From Mesorhizobium sp. M2A.F.Ca.ET.046.03.2.1 (GTDB taxonomy: Bacteria; Pseudomonadota; Alphaproteobacteria; Rhizobiales; Rhizobiaceae), in assembly GCF_003952425.1 (NCBI RefSeq), contig NZ_CP034449.1, positions 5,692,001 to 5,756,000 of the forward strand: 64,000 bases of DNA, written 5' to 3'. This document shows positions 42,168 to 51,106 of the stretch, in pieces (position 1 is the stretch's first letter; the number at the start of each line of letters is the position of its first letter). The notes beneath the pieces are model-generated. The model was not told the DNA's origin. It saw nothing but the letters and a program-made list of their open reading frames with translations, and searched no databases. Both the position numbers and the translations under genes were made by a program.

Positions 42168-42235
42168 CGGGTAGGTTGTTGGCCCTTGCGGGTGGGATGG
42201 ACCTACCCGTCTGGCCTACCCGATCGGCCTACCCG
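42168..42235. repeat. Array of 13-bp CGGGTAGG repeats between regulator and sgaA
   Basis: On the minus strand three units at exact 13-base spacing, CCTGTCGGGTAGG, CCGATCGGGTAGG and CCAGACGGGTAGG, are followed 26 bases later by an inverted copy CCTACCCG. The first unit overlaps the stop codon of the LuxR-type gene. All sit upstream of sgaA. The helically spaced array looks like an operator; alternatively the inverted copies could form an mRNA hairpin. Confidence 0.6.
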
Positions 42236-42900
42236 ACAGGCGATTTGGACGTGCGTTGTTTCTCGCTGGAATAGAGTGCGACGGCCATGGCGCGATTGCG
42301 CACGTCCAGCTTGTCGTAGAGATTCTTCAGGTGGTATTTCACCGTGTTCTCGGAAATCCCTGTACGCGTGGCGATCTGCAAATTGGTCCAGCCGTCGGAC
42401 AGCACCGCCAGCAGTTCCCGCTCGCGCACGGTGAGCCGGGACAAGGGCGTGTCGTTGACCTTGTTGATGTCGATATAGGGAATGCAGATGCGGCCATGCG
42501 CGACCGCCAGGATCGTCTCGAAGATCACCGGCGCCTCGTCGAACTGGAAGCAATAGCCTTGAGCGCCGAGGCGCACGCATTGCTTCAGGATGCCGATGTC
42601 ATGGTCGTTGGAAAAGATCGTGATGCGCACGCCAAGCTCGCGGCTCTGAACTTCCGTCAGCACGTCGGCGCCGTCCATGTCGGCGAGCTTCCAGCCGACG
42701 ACGGCGACATCGAACTGTGTGGCAGTGGCCATATCCAGGAATTGCGCGCCGCTGTGCACAACACCGAGCAGATCGAAGCGGCCGTCGCATTCCAGCATTT
42801 CGCGCAGCGCCGAAACGACGAAAGGATTGCGTTCGGCGACGACCACGCGAACGCGCTGCCCGCCAGCTGTTTCTTCCGTTTTCCGCGACGCGAGGTTCAA
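42229..42900 (-). CDS. LuxR-family regulator with degenerate receiver domain, serine-cycle linked
   Basis: 223 residues. Residues 17-135 follow the response-regulator fold, and residues 155-212 are a LuxR/GerE helix-turn-helix (LTVRERELLAVLSDGWTNLQ, then ISENTVKYHLKNLYDKL). The receiver has lost the phosphorylation site: the acceptor aspartate position is Gly69 (DVAVVGWKLADMDG), the acidic pair is Glu23-Arg24 and the conserved lysine is Gln119. It is therefore likely controlled by something other than phosphotransfer. It lies just upstream of, and in the same direction as, sgaA-mcl-mtkA-mtkB. Confidence 0.85.
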   Translation of the reverse strand: MNLASRKTEETAGGQRVRVVVAERNPFVVSALREMLECDGRFDLLGVVHSGAQFLDMATATQFDVAVVGWKLADMDGADVLTEVQSRELGVRITIFSNDHDIGILKQCVRLGAQGYCFQFDEAPVIFETILAVAHGRICIPYIDINKVNDTPLSRLTVRERELLAVLSDGWTNLQIATRTGISENTVKYHLKNLYDKLDVRNRAMAVALYSSEKQRTSKSPVG

Positions 42901-43233
42901 GGCCTGCCGCTCACCTTTTCGATTCCACCCATTCGTCGGCCTCTTCGGACCCTGTCATGACAATTCTGCCTCAACGGGGAAGGGGTGCTCTATCCCCAGC
43001 GACATGCGCTGTCGCGTCGGCTGGAGGTATTGTCACAGCGGCGACATGGGGTAGGTAAGCGATTCCGTGAGCAGGATTGCCGCGATATTTCTTCGGCTAT
43101 TCCGGGCTCTAGCGCGACATCTTATCAAGACGAATCCTGTAGCCGCGCTATCTGCTGCAAAGGTCTGGGATTTCTCCGAAAGCGATTTCCGGTTTGCGGG
43201 GTCATGCGCTAGACCTCATTTCGAGATTCCTCG
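42901..43233. other. Divergent intergenic region, nothing firmly identified
   Basis: 333 bases between the LuxR-type gene (minus) and mgtE (plus). Both promoters must lie here. I see no riboswitch, strong terminator, repeat or plausible ORF. Confidence 0.4.
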
Positions 43234-44667
43234 ATGCGGGAGGCGCTGGTGGAAGGCCAGGACAGACAGACGACCGACGTCGCGCCCGCCGAGGAGCATC
43301 ACGCCGACATCTATGGCGAGGACGGTGCCGTGCGCGCCTCCTTCCTTGCCCAGATCGGCGCGGCGATCGCCGACCGCGACACGATCACCCTCAAGCGCGA
43401 AGTCGACGACCTGCACCAGTCGGAACTCGGTGACGTGCTGGAGGCGCTTCATCCCGAACAGCGCCGCGCGCTGGTCGAGTTGCTTGGCTCCGATTTCGAC
43501 TTCTCCGCGCTGACCGAGGTCGACGAGGCGATCCGCCTCGACATCGTCGACAATTTGCCCAACGCGCAGATCGCGCAGGCGGTGCAGGAGCTCGATTCCG
43601 ATGACGCCGTCTACATTCTCGAGGACCTCGAGAAGGAAGACCAGGACGAGATCCTGTCGCAGCTGCCCTTCACCGAGCGCATCAGGCTGCGCCGCGCGCT
43701 CGACTATCCGGAAGAGACGGCCGGCCGGCGCATGCAGACCGAGTTCGTCGCCGTGCCGCCGTTCTGGACGATCGGCCAGACCATCGACTACATGCGCGAG
43801 GACAAGAACCTGCCCGAGCGCTTCAGCCAGATCTTCGTCATCGATCCGAGCTTCAAGCTGCTCGGCGCCATCGACCTCGATCAGATCCTGCGCACCAGGC
43901 GCGCGGTCAAGGTCGAGGAGGTCATGCATGAGACGCTGCACGCGATCCCGGCCACGATGGACCAGGAAGAGGCGGCCCGCGAGTTCGAGCAATATAATTT
44001 GCTCTCCGCCGCCGTGGTCGACGAGAACGGGCGGCTGGTCGGCGTGCTCACCATCGACGACGTGGTCGACGTCATCCAGGAGGAGGCGGAAGAAGACCTT
44101 CTGCGCATGGGCGGCGTCGGCGACGAAGAACTGTCCGACACCGTGCTCGCTACCTCGCGCTCGCGCGTGCCCTGGCTGCTGGTCAATCTGCTGACCGCCT
44201 TCCTCGCCGCGTCGGTGATCGGCCTGTTCGACCGCACGATCGAGCATATCGTGGCGCTTGCCGTGCTAATGCCGATCGTCGCCGGCATGGGCGGCAATGC
44301 CGGCTCGCAGACCATGACCGTCACCGTGCGGGCGCTGGCGACCAGGGACCTCGATATCTACAATTCCGCGCGCATCATTCGCCGCGAGCTCGGCGTCGGT
44401 TTCATCAACGGCGTGGTGTTCGCGGTGCTGATCGGCATGGTCGCCGGATTCTGGTTCCGCGACCCCAATCTGGGCGGCATCATCGCGGCGGCGATGATCA
44501 TCAACATGTTCGCCGCGGCACTTGCGGGCATCCTGATCCCGCTGGTGCTTGATCGTTTCAAGATCGATCCGGCGGTTGCCTCGGCCGTCTTCGTCACCAC
44601 CGTCACCGACTGTGTCGGCTTCTTCGCCTTTCTGGGGTTGGCGACGTGGTGGTTTAGAGTGCCCTAG
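43234..44667 (+). CDS. mgtE: Magnesium transporter MgtE
   Basis: 477 residues with the MgtE order: N-terminal superhelical domain (SELGDVLEALHPEQRRALVE near residue 50), two CBS domains (about 150-275) and five C-terminal transmembrane helices with the pore motif MPIVAGMGGNAGSQTMTV. Mg2+ gates the channel through the N and CBS domains. ATG 43234 lacks a clear ribosome site, so the exact start is less certain. Confidence 0.93.
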   Translation: MREALVEGQDRQTTDVAPAEEHHADIYGEDGAVRASFLAQIGAAIADRDTITLKREVDDLHQSELGDVLEALHPEQRRALVELLGSDFDFSALTEVDEAIRLDIVDNLPNAQIAQAVQELDSDDAVYILEDLEKEDQDEILSQLPFTERIRLRRALDYPEETAGRRMQTEFVAVPPFWTIGQTIDYMREDKNLPERFSQIFVIDPSFKLLGAIDLDQILRTRRAVKVEEVMHETLHAIPATMDQEEAAREFEQYNLLSAAVVDENGRLVGVLTIDDVVDVIQEEAEEDLLRMGGVGDEELSDTVLATSRSRVPWLLVNLLTAFLAASVIGLFDRTIEHIVALAVLMPIVAGMGGNAGSQTMTVTVRALATRDLDIYNSARIIRRELGVGFINGVVFAVLIGMVAGFWFRDPNLGGIIAAAMIINMFAAALAGILIPLVLDRFKIDPAVASAVFVTTVTDCVGFFAFLGLATWWFRVP

Positions 44668-44806
44668 GACAGTCGATATTCAGGTGAGGCCGGCCTGCAA
44701 ATGGCGGTCTCTTGCGCTTCCGGTGCTCACGTACTTCAAGTACGCTCCGCTCCGGTTCTCAGAAACCACCATTTTCGACTCGGCCTGACCTGAATCTCGA
44801 CAGTCC
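44668..44806. repeat. Palindromic element PAL-C copy 3 after mgtE
   Basis: Third copy: outer arms GGACAGTCGATATTCAGGTG and CCTGAATCTCGACAGTCC, core CTTCCGGTGCTCACGTACTT. It begins at the mgtE stop, matching the 3'-end position of the other copies. Confidence 0.87.
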
Positions 44807-44950
44807 TTTGGCGAAAGTCGCTTCAATTGACTTTTACGTAAATGCCGTGCGAGGCTGCCGCGGGGTCAGGTGCCGATTCCGGCGCTGCATGGGTATCACA
44901 GTAGGGAAGGGCGACGCTGAACGTGGCGATGCCTTGGCTTGGGAGTGGGA

Positions 44951-45337
44951 ATGCGGGAATATTACACGATCACCGAGCTGACACGGGAGTTCGACGTGTC
45001 GACGCGGACGTTGCGTTTTTACGAGGACGAAGGGCTGGTGCAGCCGGTGAGACGCGGCCGCACGCGGCTATTCCGGCCGTCCGACCGGCATCTCATCCGT
45101 CAGATCATGCGGGGAAAAAGGCTCGGCTTCTCGATCAACGAGATCCGCGAGATCATCCAGATGTACAAGGAGCCGCCCGGCGAGGTCGGCCAGCTAAAGC
45201 TGATGATCCGGCGTATCGAGGAAAAGCGCGAGGATCTGCGCCAGAAGCGGCGCGACCTGGAAGAGACGTTGGCCGAGCTCGACCAGGCCGAGGAATCCTG
45301 CGTGGAGCGGCTGGCTGAACTGGGTGTGAATACGTAG
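44951..45337 (+). CDS. MerR-family transcriptional regulator
   Basis: 128 residues. The winged helix-turn-helix YTITELTREFDVSTRTLRFY is at residues 4-23, followed by the wing GLVQPVRRGRTRLF and a C-terminal coiled coil (residues about 75-120, rich in Arg, Glu and Leu). There are no metal-binding cysteines in metalloregulator positions; Cys119 is isolated. It resembles LiuR-type regulators of branched-chain degradation, a loose impression only. ATG 44951 follows a GGGAG site; an upstream TTG adds four residues. Confidence 0.87.
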   Translation: MREYYTITELTREFDVSTRTLRFYEDEGLVQPVRRGRTRLFRPSDRHLIRQIMRGKRLGFSINEIREIIQMYKEPPGEVGQLKLMIRRIEEKREDLRQKRRDLEETLAELDQAEESCVERLAELGVNT

Positions 45338-45378
45338 GCATGGCTGCCGATGGCGGTTGGCTGGAGCCTTCTGAATTC

Positions 45379-45537
45379 GTCATCCTAGGGCGGAGCAAGG
45401 AGCGAAGCGACGCGCGCAGACCCTAGGATCCATGCCGTGACGCTAAGGCGTGCAACGATTGCAGAATTCTGCGCCGTTGCGCTCTATGACGGAGGTCACG
45501 GCGATGGATCCTCGGGTCAAGCCCGAGGATGACGACG
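45379..45537. repeat. Palindromic element PAL-E
   Basis: The left part GTCATCCTAGGG ... CCCTAGGATCCATGCCGTGAC and the right part GTCACGGCGATGGATCCTCG ... CCCGAGGATGAC are inverted. Each arm has its own hairpin (CCTAGGG with CCCTAGG, and CCTCGGG with CCCGAGG). A common alphaproteobacterial repeat type. It lies between convergent genes (merR and the methyltransferase). Confidence 0.82.
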
Positions 45538-45574
45538 TCCCGAACGCTCAGGCTAATCGCCAGGCCACTCAACC

Positions 45575-46054
45575 TCAAATCCAGCGCCGGACCCGCTTGG
45601 CATAGTCCCGATATTTCTTGCCGAACTTCGCCGCCAGGATCTTTTCCTCCTTCTCGATCGCCAGCTTCTGCGTCGCGAAGGCGGCGAGGAAGGCGAAGAT
45701 CAGGAACCAGGCGATGCCGGTGATGAAGGCGACGCCGATCAAGAGCAGCGTGTTGGCGAGATACATCGGGTTGCGGGTAATGCCGAAAGGACCCGACGTC
45801 ACCAGGTGGTCGGGCTCGGCATTGGGGTCGAGCGTCGTCCTGGCCTTGAACATGGCGCGGATGGCCGTGATCCAGAGCATGGCGACGCCGAACAGTGCCA
45901 CCCAGCCGACGCCGAACAGGAGATCGCCAAAAATGTCGCCGATCCAGGGCAGCGGATAGAGCATGCCGAGGACGACGCTCGCTGCGATCGCCACGACATA
46001 GATTATCGGCGGCCAGGGAATGATCCCGTGTCTGGGCTTTGCGATGCCCGTCAT
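45575..46054 (-). CDS. Isoprenylcysteine/phospholipid methyltransferase-like membrane protein
   Basis: 159 residues with four or so transmembrane helices. The ICMT/PEMT signature is GPFGITRNPMYLANTLLLIG near residue 89, then EEKILAAKFGKKYRDYAKRV near the end. Substrate unknown: it could methylate a lipid amine or another small molecule. The ATG overlaps the stop of the upstream gene (ATGA), so the two are co-translated. Confidence 0.82.
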   Translation of the reverse strand: MTGIAKPRHGIIPWPPIIYVVAIAASVVLGMLYPLPWIGDIFGDLLFGVGWVALFGVAMLWITAIRAMFKARTTLDPNAEPDHLVTSGPFGITRNPMYLANTLLLIGVAFITGIAWFLIFAFLAAFATQKLAIEKEEKILAAKFGKKYRDYAKRVRRWI

Positions 46055-47052
46055 TGCTGCCCTCCCTGCATCTGGTCCTCGGTCGCGGCGGTGCAGGTTT
46101 CCGCAAGATCGGACAGGTGCGATTTCCAGACGCTGGACTGGTCGTTGGCGTAGAGCTTGTCGAGAGACCCTTCGCCCTTCAGCGTGTCCAGCATGCAGCC
46201 ACAATAGCTCGTACAGAACTTGCTGTCGCGCTGCTGTTCGCACTGCGCCTGGCAAGCCGGCAGGAAACCGGCCTCCTTGTCCTGGGGGGCGGCGGGCATG
46301 ACTTGCGAGAACAGCCAGACCGAGCCGAACAGAAGCGGCTGATGGATGAGGTAGAAGGCGAGGCTGTGGCGGCCGATGAAGGTCAGCGGGTTCGACCAGC
46401 GGCCCGGTATCCATGTCCCCAGCCGGGCAAGCAGGCCTGTGACGGAAGCCAGCTCGACCGCGGCGATGCCGGCAAGCACTGCGCCGAACCAGGGAAAGAG
46501 CGGCACATAGTCGTTGGAACGCGGGTTTGTGGCGGAGAGGCCGACCCACCACAGCGCCGGATGATCGAAGAATTCCGACCGCAGATAGTAGGGAGCTGCG
46601 ATGACAGCGGCAGCGACGATTGCCGTCAGCAGCCAGGGCAGCCTGAGAAAGGCGAGGCCGAGCAGGCTTGCGAGCGCGATCTCGTGCAGGATGCCGAAGA
46701 AGATGAAACCGTCCGGCGTGACGAAATAAGTGACTGCCGAAATGGCGATCGCCGCCACGGCGACCATGGCGAAGCGCTTCCAGAAGCCTGGCCAGCGGAT
46801 CTGGCGGCCATGGGCGAGGAAGAGACTGACGCCGACCAGGAACAGGAAGGTCGAGGCGATGCAGCGCGCATAGAATTTCCACCAGCCGAATGCGGTCAAA
46901 GCGGGCGCGGTATAGCCGAAATTCTCAAGATCCCAGGTGAAGTGGTAGCTCGCCATCGCGATCAGCGCGACGCCGCGCAGGATGTCGAAGGCGGCGATAC
47001 GGCCCTGCTTGGTCGCGTCCTGAACGGGTTCGCTGGTCGTTTGAAGGCTCAT
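46051..47052 (-). CDS. DUF1624/YeiB-like acyltransferase-family membrane protein with Cys-rich tail
   Basis: 333 residues. RIAAFDILRGVALIAMASYH at residues 18-37 and the helices that follow match the heparan-alpha-glucosaminide N-acetyltransferase-like (DUF1624) family, ending at FIGRHSLAFYLIHQPLLFG. After the last helix, residues about 265-333 form a soluble tail with clustered cysteines (ACQAQCEQQRDSKFCTSYCG). The tail is unusual for the family and may be a disulfide or metal module. Function not known. Confidence 0.75.
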   Translation of the reverse strand: MSLQTTSEPVQDATKQGRIAAFDILRGVALIAMASYHFTWDLENFGYTAPALTAFGWWKFYARCIASTFLFLVGVSLFLAHGRQIRWPGFWKRFAMVAVAAIAISAVTYFVTPDGFIFFGILHEIALASLLGLAFLRLPWLLTAIVAAAVIAAPYYLRSEFFDHPALWWVGLSATNPRSNDYVPLFPWFGAVLAGIAAVELASVTGLLARLGTWIPGRWSNPLTFIGRHSLAFYLIHQPLLFGSVWLFSQVMPAAPQDKEAGFLPACQAQCEQQRDSKFCTSYCGCMLDTLKGEGSLDKLYANDQSSVWKSHLSDLAETCTAATEDQMQGGQQ

Positions 47053-47279
47053 CGTCAGGCAATCCGATTCAGTCGTGCCAAACGACTATCACGGTTCAAG
47101 CCGACGACAGAAGCAGGCGCCATCAATGCGTTTCATGGCAGCCATGAAATTTCGCTTTAGGCCAGCGGCGGAAAGCCTTTGGCAGGCTTCGCTTTTCGGC
47201 CTCCGGGGGTCGGTTTCCTGCTACTGGTCGGCTGCTGGTCCGGCCAGATTTGGGGAGCGATTCACGTCCCGGAGGGCCG

Positions 47280-48479
47280 ATGTCCACCCATGTGCGCCAT
47301 CCGATCTGGCTTCCGGCCCTGCGGCCGGCGGATGCGCGCACCTTCGCCTCGCTCTATGCGATGGAATCCTTCGCCCGCGCCACGATCTCCAGCGTGATCC
47401 CGATCCAAGCCTACGAGATCCTGCACAATGAGCGGATCGTCTCGATCCTCTACACCATCGTGTCGCTGATGGGCCTTTCGGTGACGCTGTTCATGCCGAT
47501 GCTGATCCGCCGCTTCGCGCGGCGATGGGTCTACACGGCCGGCTGCGTGCTGCTGTCGATCGGCTCCGCCTTCTTCGTCACCCACACGCTGCCCGGACAG
47601 CTCGCCGGCATGCTCTGCCGCGTCATGGGGGCGAGCGCGCTGTCGATCACGCTCAACCTCTACATCATGGACCACATCCGCAAGACCGACTTCATGCAGG
47701 CGGAATCGCTGCGCATGGCCTGGTCGATGTTTGCCTGGACTGGCGGGCCGACGCTCGGCATCTTCCTTTACACGCATTTCGGCATCTATGCCGCGCATGG
47801 CGCGGTCGTGGTCTTTGCCTTCGCGCTGCTTTGCCTGTTCTGGTTCTACCGGTTGAGCGACAACCAGTCGATCCGGCCCGGCAAGTCGCGTCCCGGCAAT
47901 CCGCTCGCCAATATCGGCCGCTTCGTGAAGCAGCCGAGGCTCTGGCTTGCATGGCTGATCGCCTTCGGCCGCTCCTGCTTCTGGACGACGTTCTTCGTCT
48001 ACGGCCCGCTGTTCATGGTGATCACCGGCGAGGGCAAGCTTGCCGGGGGCCTGCTGGTTTCAGCCGGCAATGCGCTTCTGTTCATGGCGATCTTCTGGGG
48101 CAGGGCCGGCAGGCGTTTCGGCGGGCGCCGGGTCATGACCTTCGCCTATTTCGCCATGGCGGCCATGCTGTTCGCGGCAGGCGGTATCGGCGAGGCCGCT
48201 CCGCTGCTCACGGCCGCGCTGCTGCTCTTCGGCGCGCTCTTCACCATCGCCCTCGACGCGCTCGGCTCAACCGCCTTCATGCGCTCGGTTCGTTCGTACG
48301 AGAAGGCGCAGATGGCGGCGGTCTACCGCACCTATCTCGATTTCTCCGAGCTGACGCCGCCGCTCGTCTATTCGGTGGTGCTCACCTTCTTCGGCCTGGG
48401 ATCGGTGTTCGTCACGCTCGGCATCCTGGCGGCCTTCTGCGGCTTCGTCACCTGGCGCTATCTGCCAAAGGCGTTTTGA
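47280..48479 (+). CDS. Major facilitator superfamily transporter
   Basis: 399 residues, twelve predicted helices. Includes MLIRRFARRWVYTAGC after helix 2 and GRRFGGRRVMTFAYF after helix 8, the usual MFS cytoplasmic loop pattern. Start at ATG 47280 (MSTHVRHP), preceded by GGAGGG. Substrate unknown. Its 3' end overlaps the 3' end of the Rieske gene by 32 bases (convergent). Confidence 0.83.
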   Translation: MSTHVRHPIWLPALRPADARTFASLYAMESFARATISSVIPIQAYEILHNERIVSILYTIVSLMGLSVTLFMPMLIRRFARRWVYTAGCVLLSIGSAFFVTHTLPGQLAGMLCRVMGASALSITLNLYIMDHIRKTDFMQAESLRMAWSMFAWTGGPTLGIFLYTHFGIYAAHGAVVVFAFALLCLFWFYRLSDNQSIRPGKSRPGNPLANIGRFVKQPRLWLAWLIAFGRSCFWTTFFVYGPLFMVITGEGKLAGGLLVSAGNALLFMAIFWGRAGRRFGGRRVMTFAYFAMAAMLFAAGGIGEAAPLLTAALLLFGALFTIALDALGSTAFMRSVRSYEKAQMAAVYRTYLDFSELTPPLVYSVVLTFFGLGSVFVTLGILAAFCGFVTWRYLPKAF

Positions 48480-49638
48480 ACGCCGCGTGACAGCCGCGTA
48501 CCCAGTTGTGGAAGCGGTGCAGCTCGTATTCTTCCGGCATCAGCACGCCGACTTCGTGGCGTATCGAGCGCAGGCCTTTCTGGTTGACCTCGCAGATCGC
48601 GGCGTCTTCCTCCAGCACCTGCGTGCCGAAGGCGACGATGTTGTCGATATCGGTCTTTCCCAGCGCTTCCGGCGCGAACAGCCATTCCGCGGTGAGCTCG
48701 GTCTGCTCTGGGCCGAGCGGGGCGAGCCGCACGGTGCGCATGTAGTCGACATGTGCGACGATGAACATCGAGGGCAATGAGGTCGCATAGATCTGGCCCG
48801 CGGCGCGTTCGGCCGGGGTCAGGCTCGGGAAGACCGGGCCATGGACGTGGCCGTCGCGCGACCAGGTTTCGGCGCCGGCGCGCAGGCGGCCGGAAAATTC
48901 CGGATCGTCATTGTCGGCGTGGCGCGCCCATTCGGGATCGTCATGCCTTGCCATCAGGCCGCGGCCGTAGATCGGCACCAGCCGCGACAGATCCTTGTGC
49001 ACGCCCGGGCAGTGCAGGCACTCGTTGAAGTTCTCCCAGAAGATCTTCCAGTTGCAATTCATCACCTTGGTGAGCCGGTGGCCGGTGATGAGCGTTTCCA
49101 GCGGCCAATTGGAAAGATCGCCGGAGGCGCGATCGAACGAGCTTTCCGCCGAGCCTTCGGGCTCCTTGGCGAGGTTGATGAAGACGAAGCCGCGCCAGAG
49201 CGAGAGCGCCACGCGATAGAGCGGATAGTCGGCCTTGTCGAAGCCCTCGGGCAGCGATTTCGACGGCACGCGCACGAGATCGCCGCGCAGCGAATAGGAC
49301 CATGCGTGGTAGGGGCAGGTCAGCAGCCTGGCCTTCAGCCGCCCGGCGCTGTCCTGGCAAAGCTGCGAGCCGCGATGCCGGCAGGTGTTGTGGAAGGCGC
49401 GCAAGGCCCCGGTCTCGTCGCGCAGAACTAAGATTTCCTGGCTGCCGATGCGGACCGTTCGGAAGGCAAGCGGCTCGGCGAGATCGGCCTCTCGGCAGAC
49501 CATCAGCCAGTTTCGGTACCAGATGGCGTCCAGATCGCACCGGTAGGCGTCGGCATCCCAATAGGCCGCCGACGGCAAGGTCGGCTGGAGGCTGGTCAGG
49601 CCGTTGTAAGGATCGCGTTCGCTCGGATTGGGCTGCAT
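48448..49638 (-). CDS. Rieske oxygenase alpha subunit (GbcA/stachydrine demethylase-like)
   Basis: 396 residues. The Rieske [2Fe-2S] site is NTCRHRGSQLC and CPYHAWSY (residues about 83-115), and the mononuclear iron site includes NFNECLHCPGVHKDL near 207 and an acidic ligand near DAAICEVNQKG. The ECLHCP form is typical of oxygenases that demethylate quaternary amines such as glycine betaine or stachydrine; the exact substrate is not shown by the sequence. No reductase gene is adjacent. Confidence 0.85.
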   Translation of the reverse strand: MQPNPSERDPYNGLTSLQPTLPSAAYWDADAYRCDLDAIWYRNWLMVCREADLAEPLAFRTVRIGSQEILVLRDETGALRAFHNTCRHRGSQLCQDSAGRLKARLLTCPYHAWSYSLRGDLVRVPSKSLPEGFDKADYPLYRVALSLWRGFVFINLAKEPEGSAESSFDRASGDLSNWPLETLITGHRLTKVMNCNWKIFWENFNECLHCPGVHKDLSRLVPIYGRGLMARHDDPEWARHADNDDPEFSGRLRAGAETWSRDGHVHGPVFPSLTPAERAAGQIYATSLPSMFIVAHVDYMRTVRLAPLGPEQTELTAEWLFAPEALGKTDIDNIVAFGTQVLEEDAAICEVNQKGLRSIRHEVGVLMPEEYELHRFHNWVRGCHAAFKTPLADSAR

Positions 49639-49740
49639 CGGCTTCTCCGGGTGACGACAGCCGACACCCGGGCAAAGCTGTTGTCAATTGCCGGCCCTCG
49701 CGGATTGTAGCGCCGGCGCAGGAACCTTAAGGTCGCGCGC

Positions 49741-50427
49741 ATGCTGCCAAGAACCATGTCGCTTACCGAGGAACTGGTCGCCCGCTGCTTTCGCGTTGTC
49801 GAGGACAGCGGGCCCGATCCTGACGCCGAGCATCTGGATGACGCGGACTATGACGCAATGGTGCGCATGCTGGAGGCTCAGCTTCCCGCCGACGAACCGC
49901 TTTGGCTGTTTGGCTACGGCTCCCTGATCTGGAAACCCGAGATCGAGCATGTCGAGGAGCGGGTGGCCCTGCTGCGCGGCTGGCACAGGTCCTTCTGCAT
50001 GAAGATGACGCGTTGGCGCGGCACCAAGGAAAGCCCGGGCCTGATGATGGCGCTGGACCGTGGCGGACAATGCAAGGGCGTCGCCTTTCGGCTCGGCGAT
50101 GGCGACCGGCGCGAGCAACTCGACAGGCTGCTGCGGCGAGAGGCGACGCTGAAGCCGACCAGCTATCATCCGCGCTTGATCAATATGACGAGCGATGCCG
50201 GTCCGTTGCGGGCGCTGGCCTTCGTTATCAACCGGCAGGGTACTACCTATGCCGGCCCGCTCACCGAGGAGGATGTTGTCGAGAGGCTCGCGACGTCCTG
50301 CGGCCACTGGGGCTCGGGCGCCGACTATCTTTACAACACCGTGAGGAATCTCGAGCTGCGCGGCATCCACGACGCTCATTTGTGGCGGCTGCAGCAGCTG
50401 GTCGCGGCGCGGATCGCCGCTTCTTAG
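49741..50427 (+). CDS. ChaC-like gamma-glutamylcyclotransferase
   Basis: 228 residues. LWLFGYGSLIWKPEIEHVEE (near residue 58) is the GGCT/ChaC substrate loop, and the catalytic glutamate is probably in the YAGPLTEEDVVERLA region. Bacterial ChaC proteins degrade glutathione to 5-oxoproline and Cys-Gly. ATG 49741 was taken; ATG 49756 (MSLTEEL) is also possible. Confidence 0.86.
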   Translation: MLPRTMSLTEELVARCFRVVEDSGPDPDAEHLDDADYDAMVRMLEAQLPADEPLWLFGYGSLIWKPEIEHVEERVALLRGWHRSFCMKMTRWRGTKESPGLMMALDRGGQCKGVAFRLGDGDRREQLDRLLRREATLKPTSYHPRLINMTSDAGPLRALAFVINRQGTTYAGPLTEEDVVERLATSCGHWGSGADYLYNTVRNLELRGIHDAHLWRLQQLVAARIAAS

Positions 50428-50559
50428 CGCCGAGACGCTTGCCGCAATCGCGCCGGGACACGGCGGAAATTGGTTTGCCGGTGGTTGTGCTTCTGCCTAA
50501 AGTCGCGCCCCGTCAGCCGTTGGCTGCCGCAAGATTTCATCTAAGGACCAAGACAGCGA

Positions 50560-51105
50560 ATGACCGGCGCGACAGCCGCGAGCGGCAACAAAGCTTCCGA
50601 TCGCAAATTAACTTTGGTCCTGGGCGGTGCGCGCTCGGGCAAGAGTTCGCATGCCGAGAGCCTCACGATCGCCCATCCGTCGCCGTGGGCCTACATCGCC
50701 ACGGCGCAGGCCTGTGACGAAGAGATGCGTGAGCGCATCGCGCTGCATCGGTCGCGGCGTGGCGAGGGCTGGGTCACCGTCGATGCGCCGCTCGACCTGG
50801 TGGGCGCGATCGAAGCCTTGCCGGATCACCAGTCGGTTCTGATCGATTGCCTGACTTTGTGGCTCACCAATCACATGCTGGCCGAACATGATGTCGAGGC
50901 CGAATGCCGGCAGCTGGCGGATGTGCTGTCGCGGCCGCGCGGGCCTTGGTTCGTGGTTTCCAACGAAGTCGGGCTCGGCATCGTGCCCGACAATGCACTG
51001 GCGCGCCGTTTCCGCGATGCTGCCGGACGGCTCAACCAGCAGGTCGCGGCGGTGGCCGACAATGTGCTGATGATGGTGGCGGGGCTGCCGCTCAAGGTGA
51101 AATGA
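50560..51105 (+). CDS. cobU: Adenosylcobinamide kinase / guanylyltransferase
   Basis: CobU/CobP, which phosphorylates adenosylcobinamide and attaches GMP. P-loop LVLGGARSGKSSHAESL at residues 20-36, then VLIDCLTLWLTNHML near 90 and VSNEVGLGIVPDNALARRFR near 135. 181 residues. First of the second cobalamin block. I found no B12 riboswitch in the 130 bases upstream. Confidence 0.95.
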   Translation: MTGATAASGNKASDRKLTLVLGGARSGKSSHAESLTIAHPSPWAYIATAQACDEEMRERIALHRSRRGEGWVTVDAPLDLVGAIEALPDHQSVLIDCLTLWLTNHMLAEHDVEAECRQLADVLSRPRGPWFVVSNEVGLGIVPDNALARRFRDAAGRLNQQVAAVADNVLMMVAGLPLKVK

Positions 51106-51106
51106 C

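Noticed and set aside
42168..42235. Intrinsic terminator between the LuxR-type gene and sgaA
   Set aside because: The CGGGTAGG/CCTACCCG inverted pair has a 26-base loop and no T-run, so a simple terminator is unlikely.
50428..50559. Second B12 riboswitch before cobU
   Set aside because: None of the conserved aptamer segments (such as CCACTG or GCGAGCCAGGAGACC) is present.
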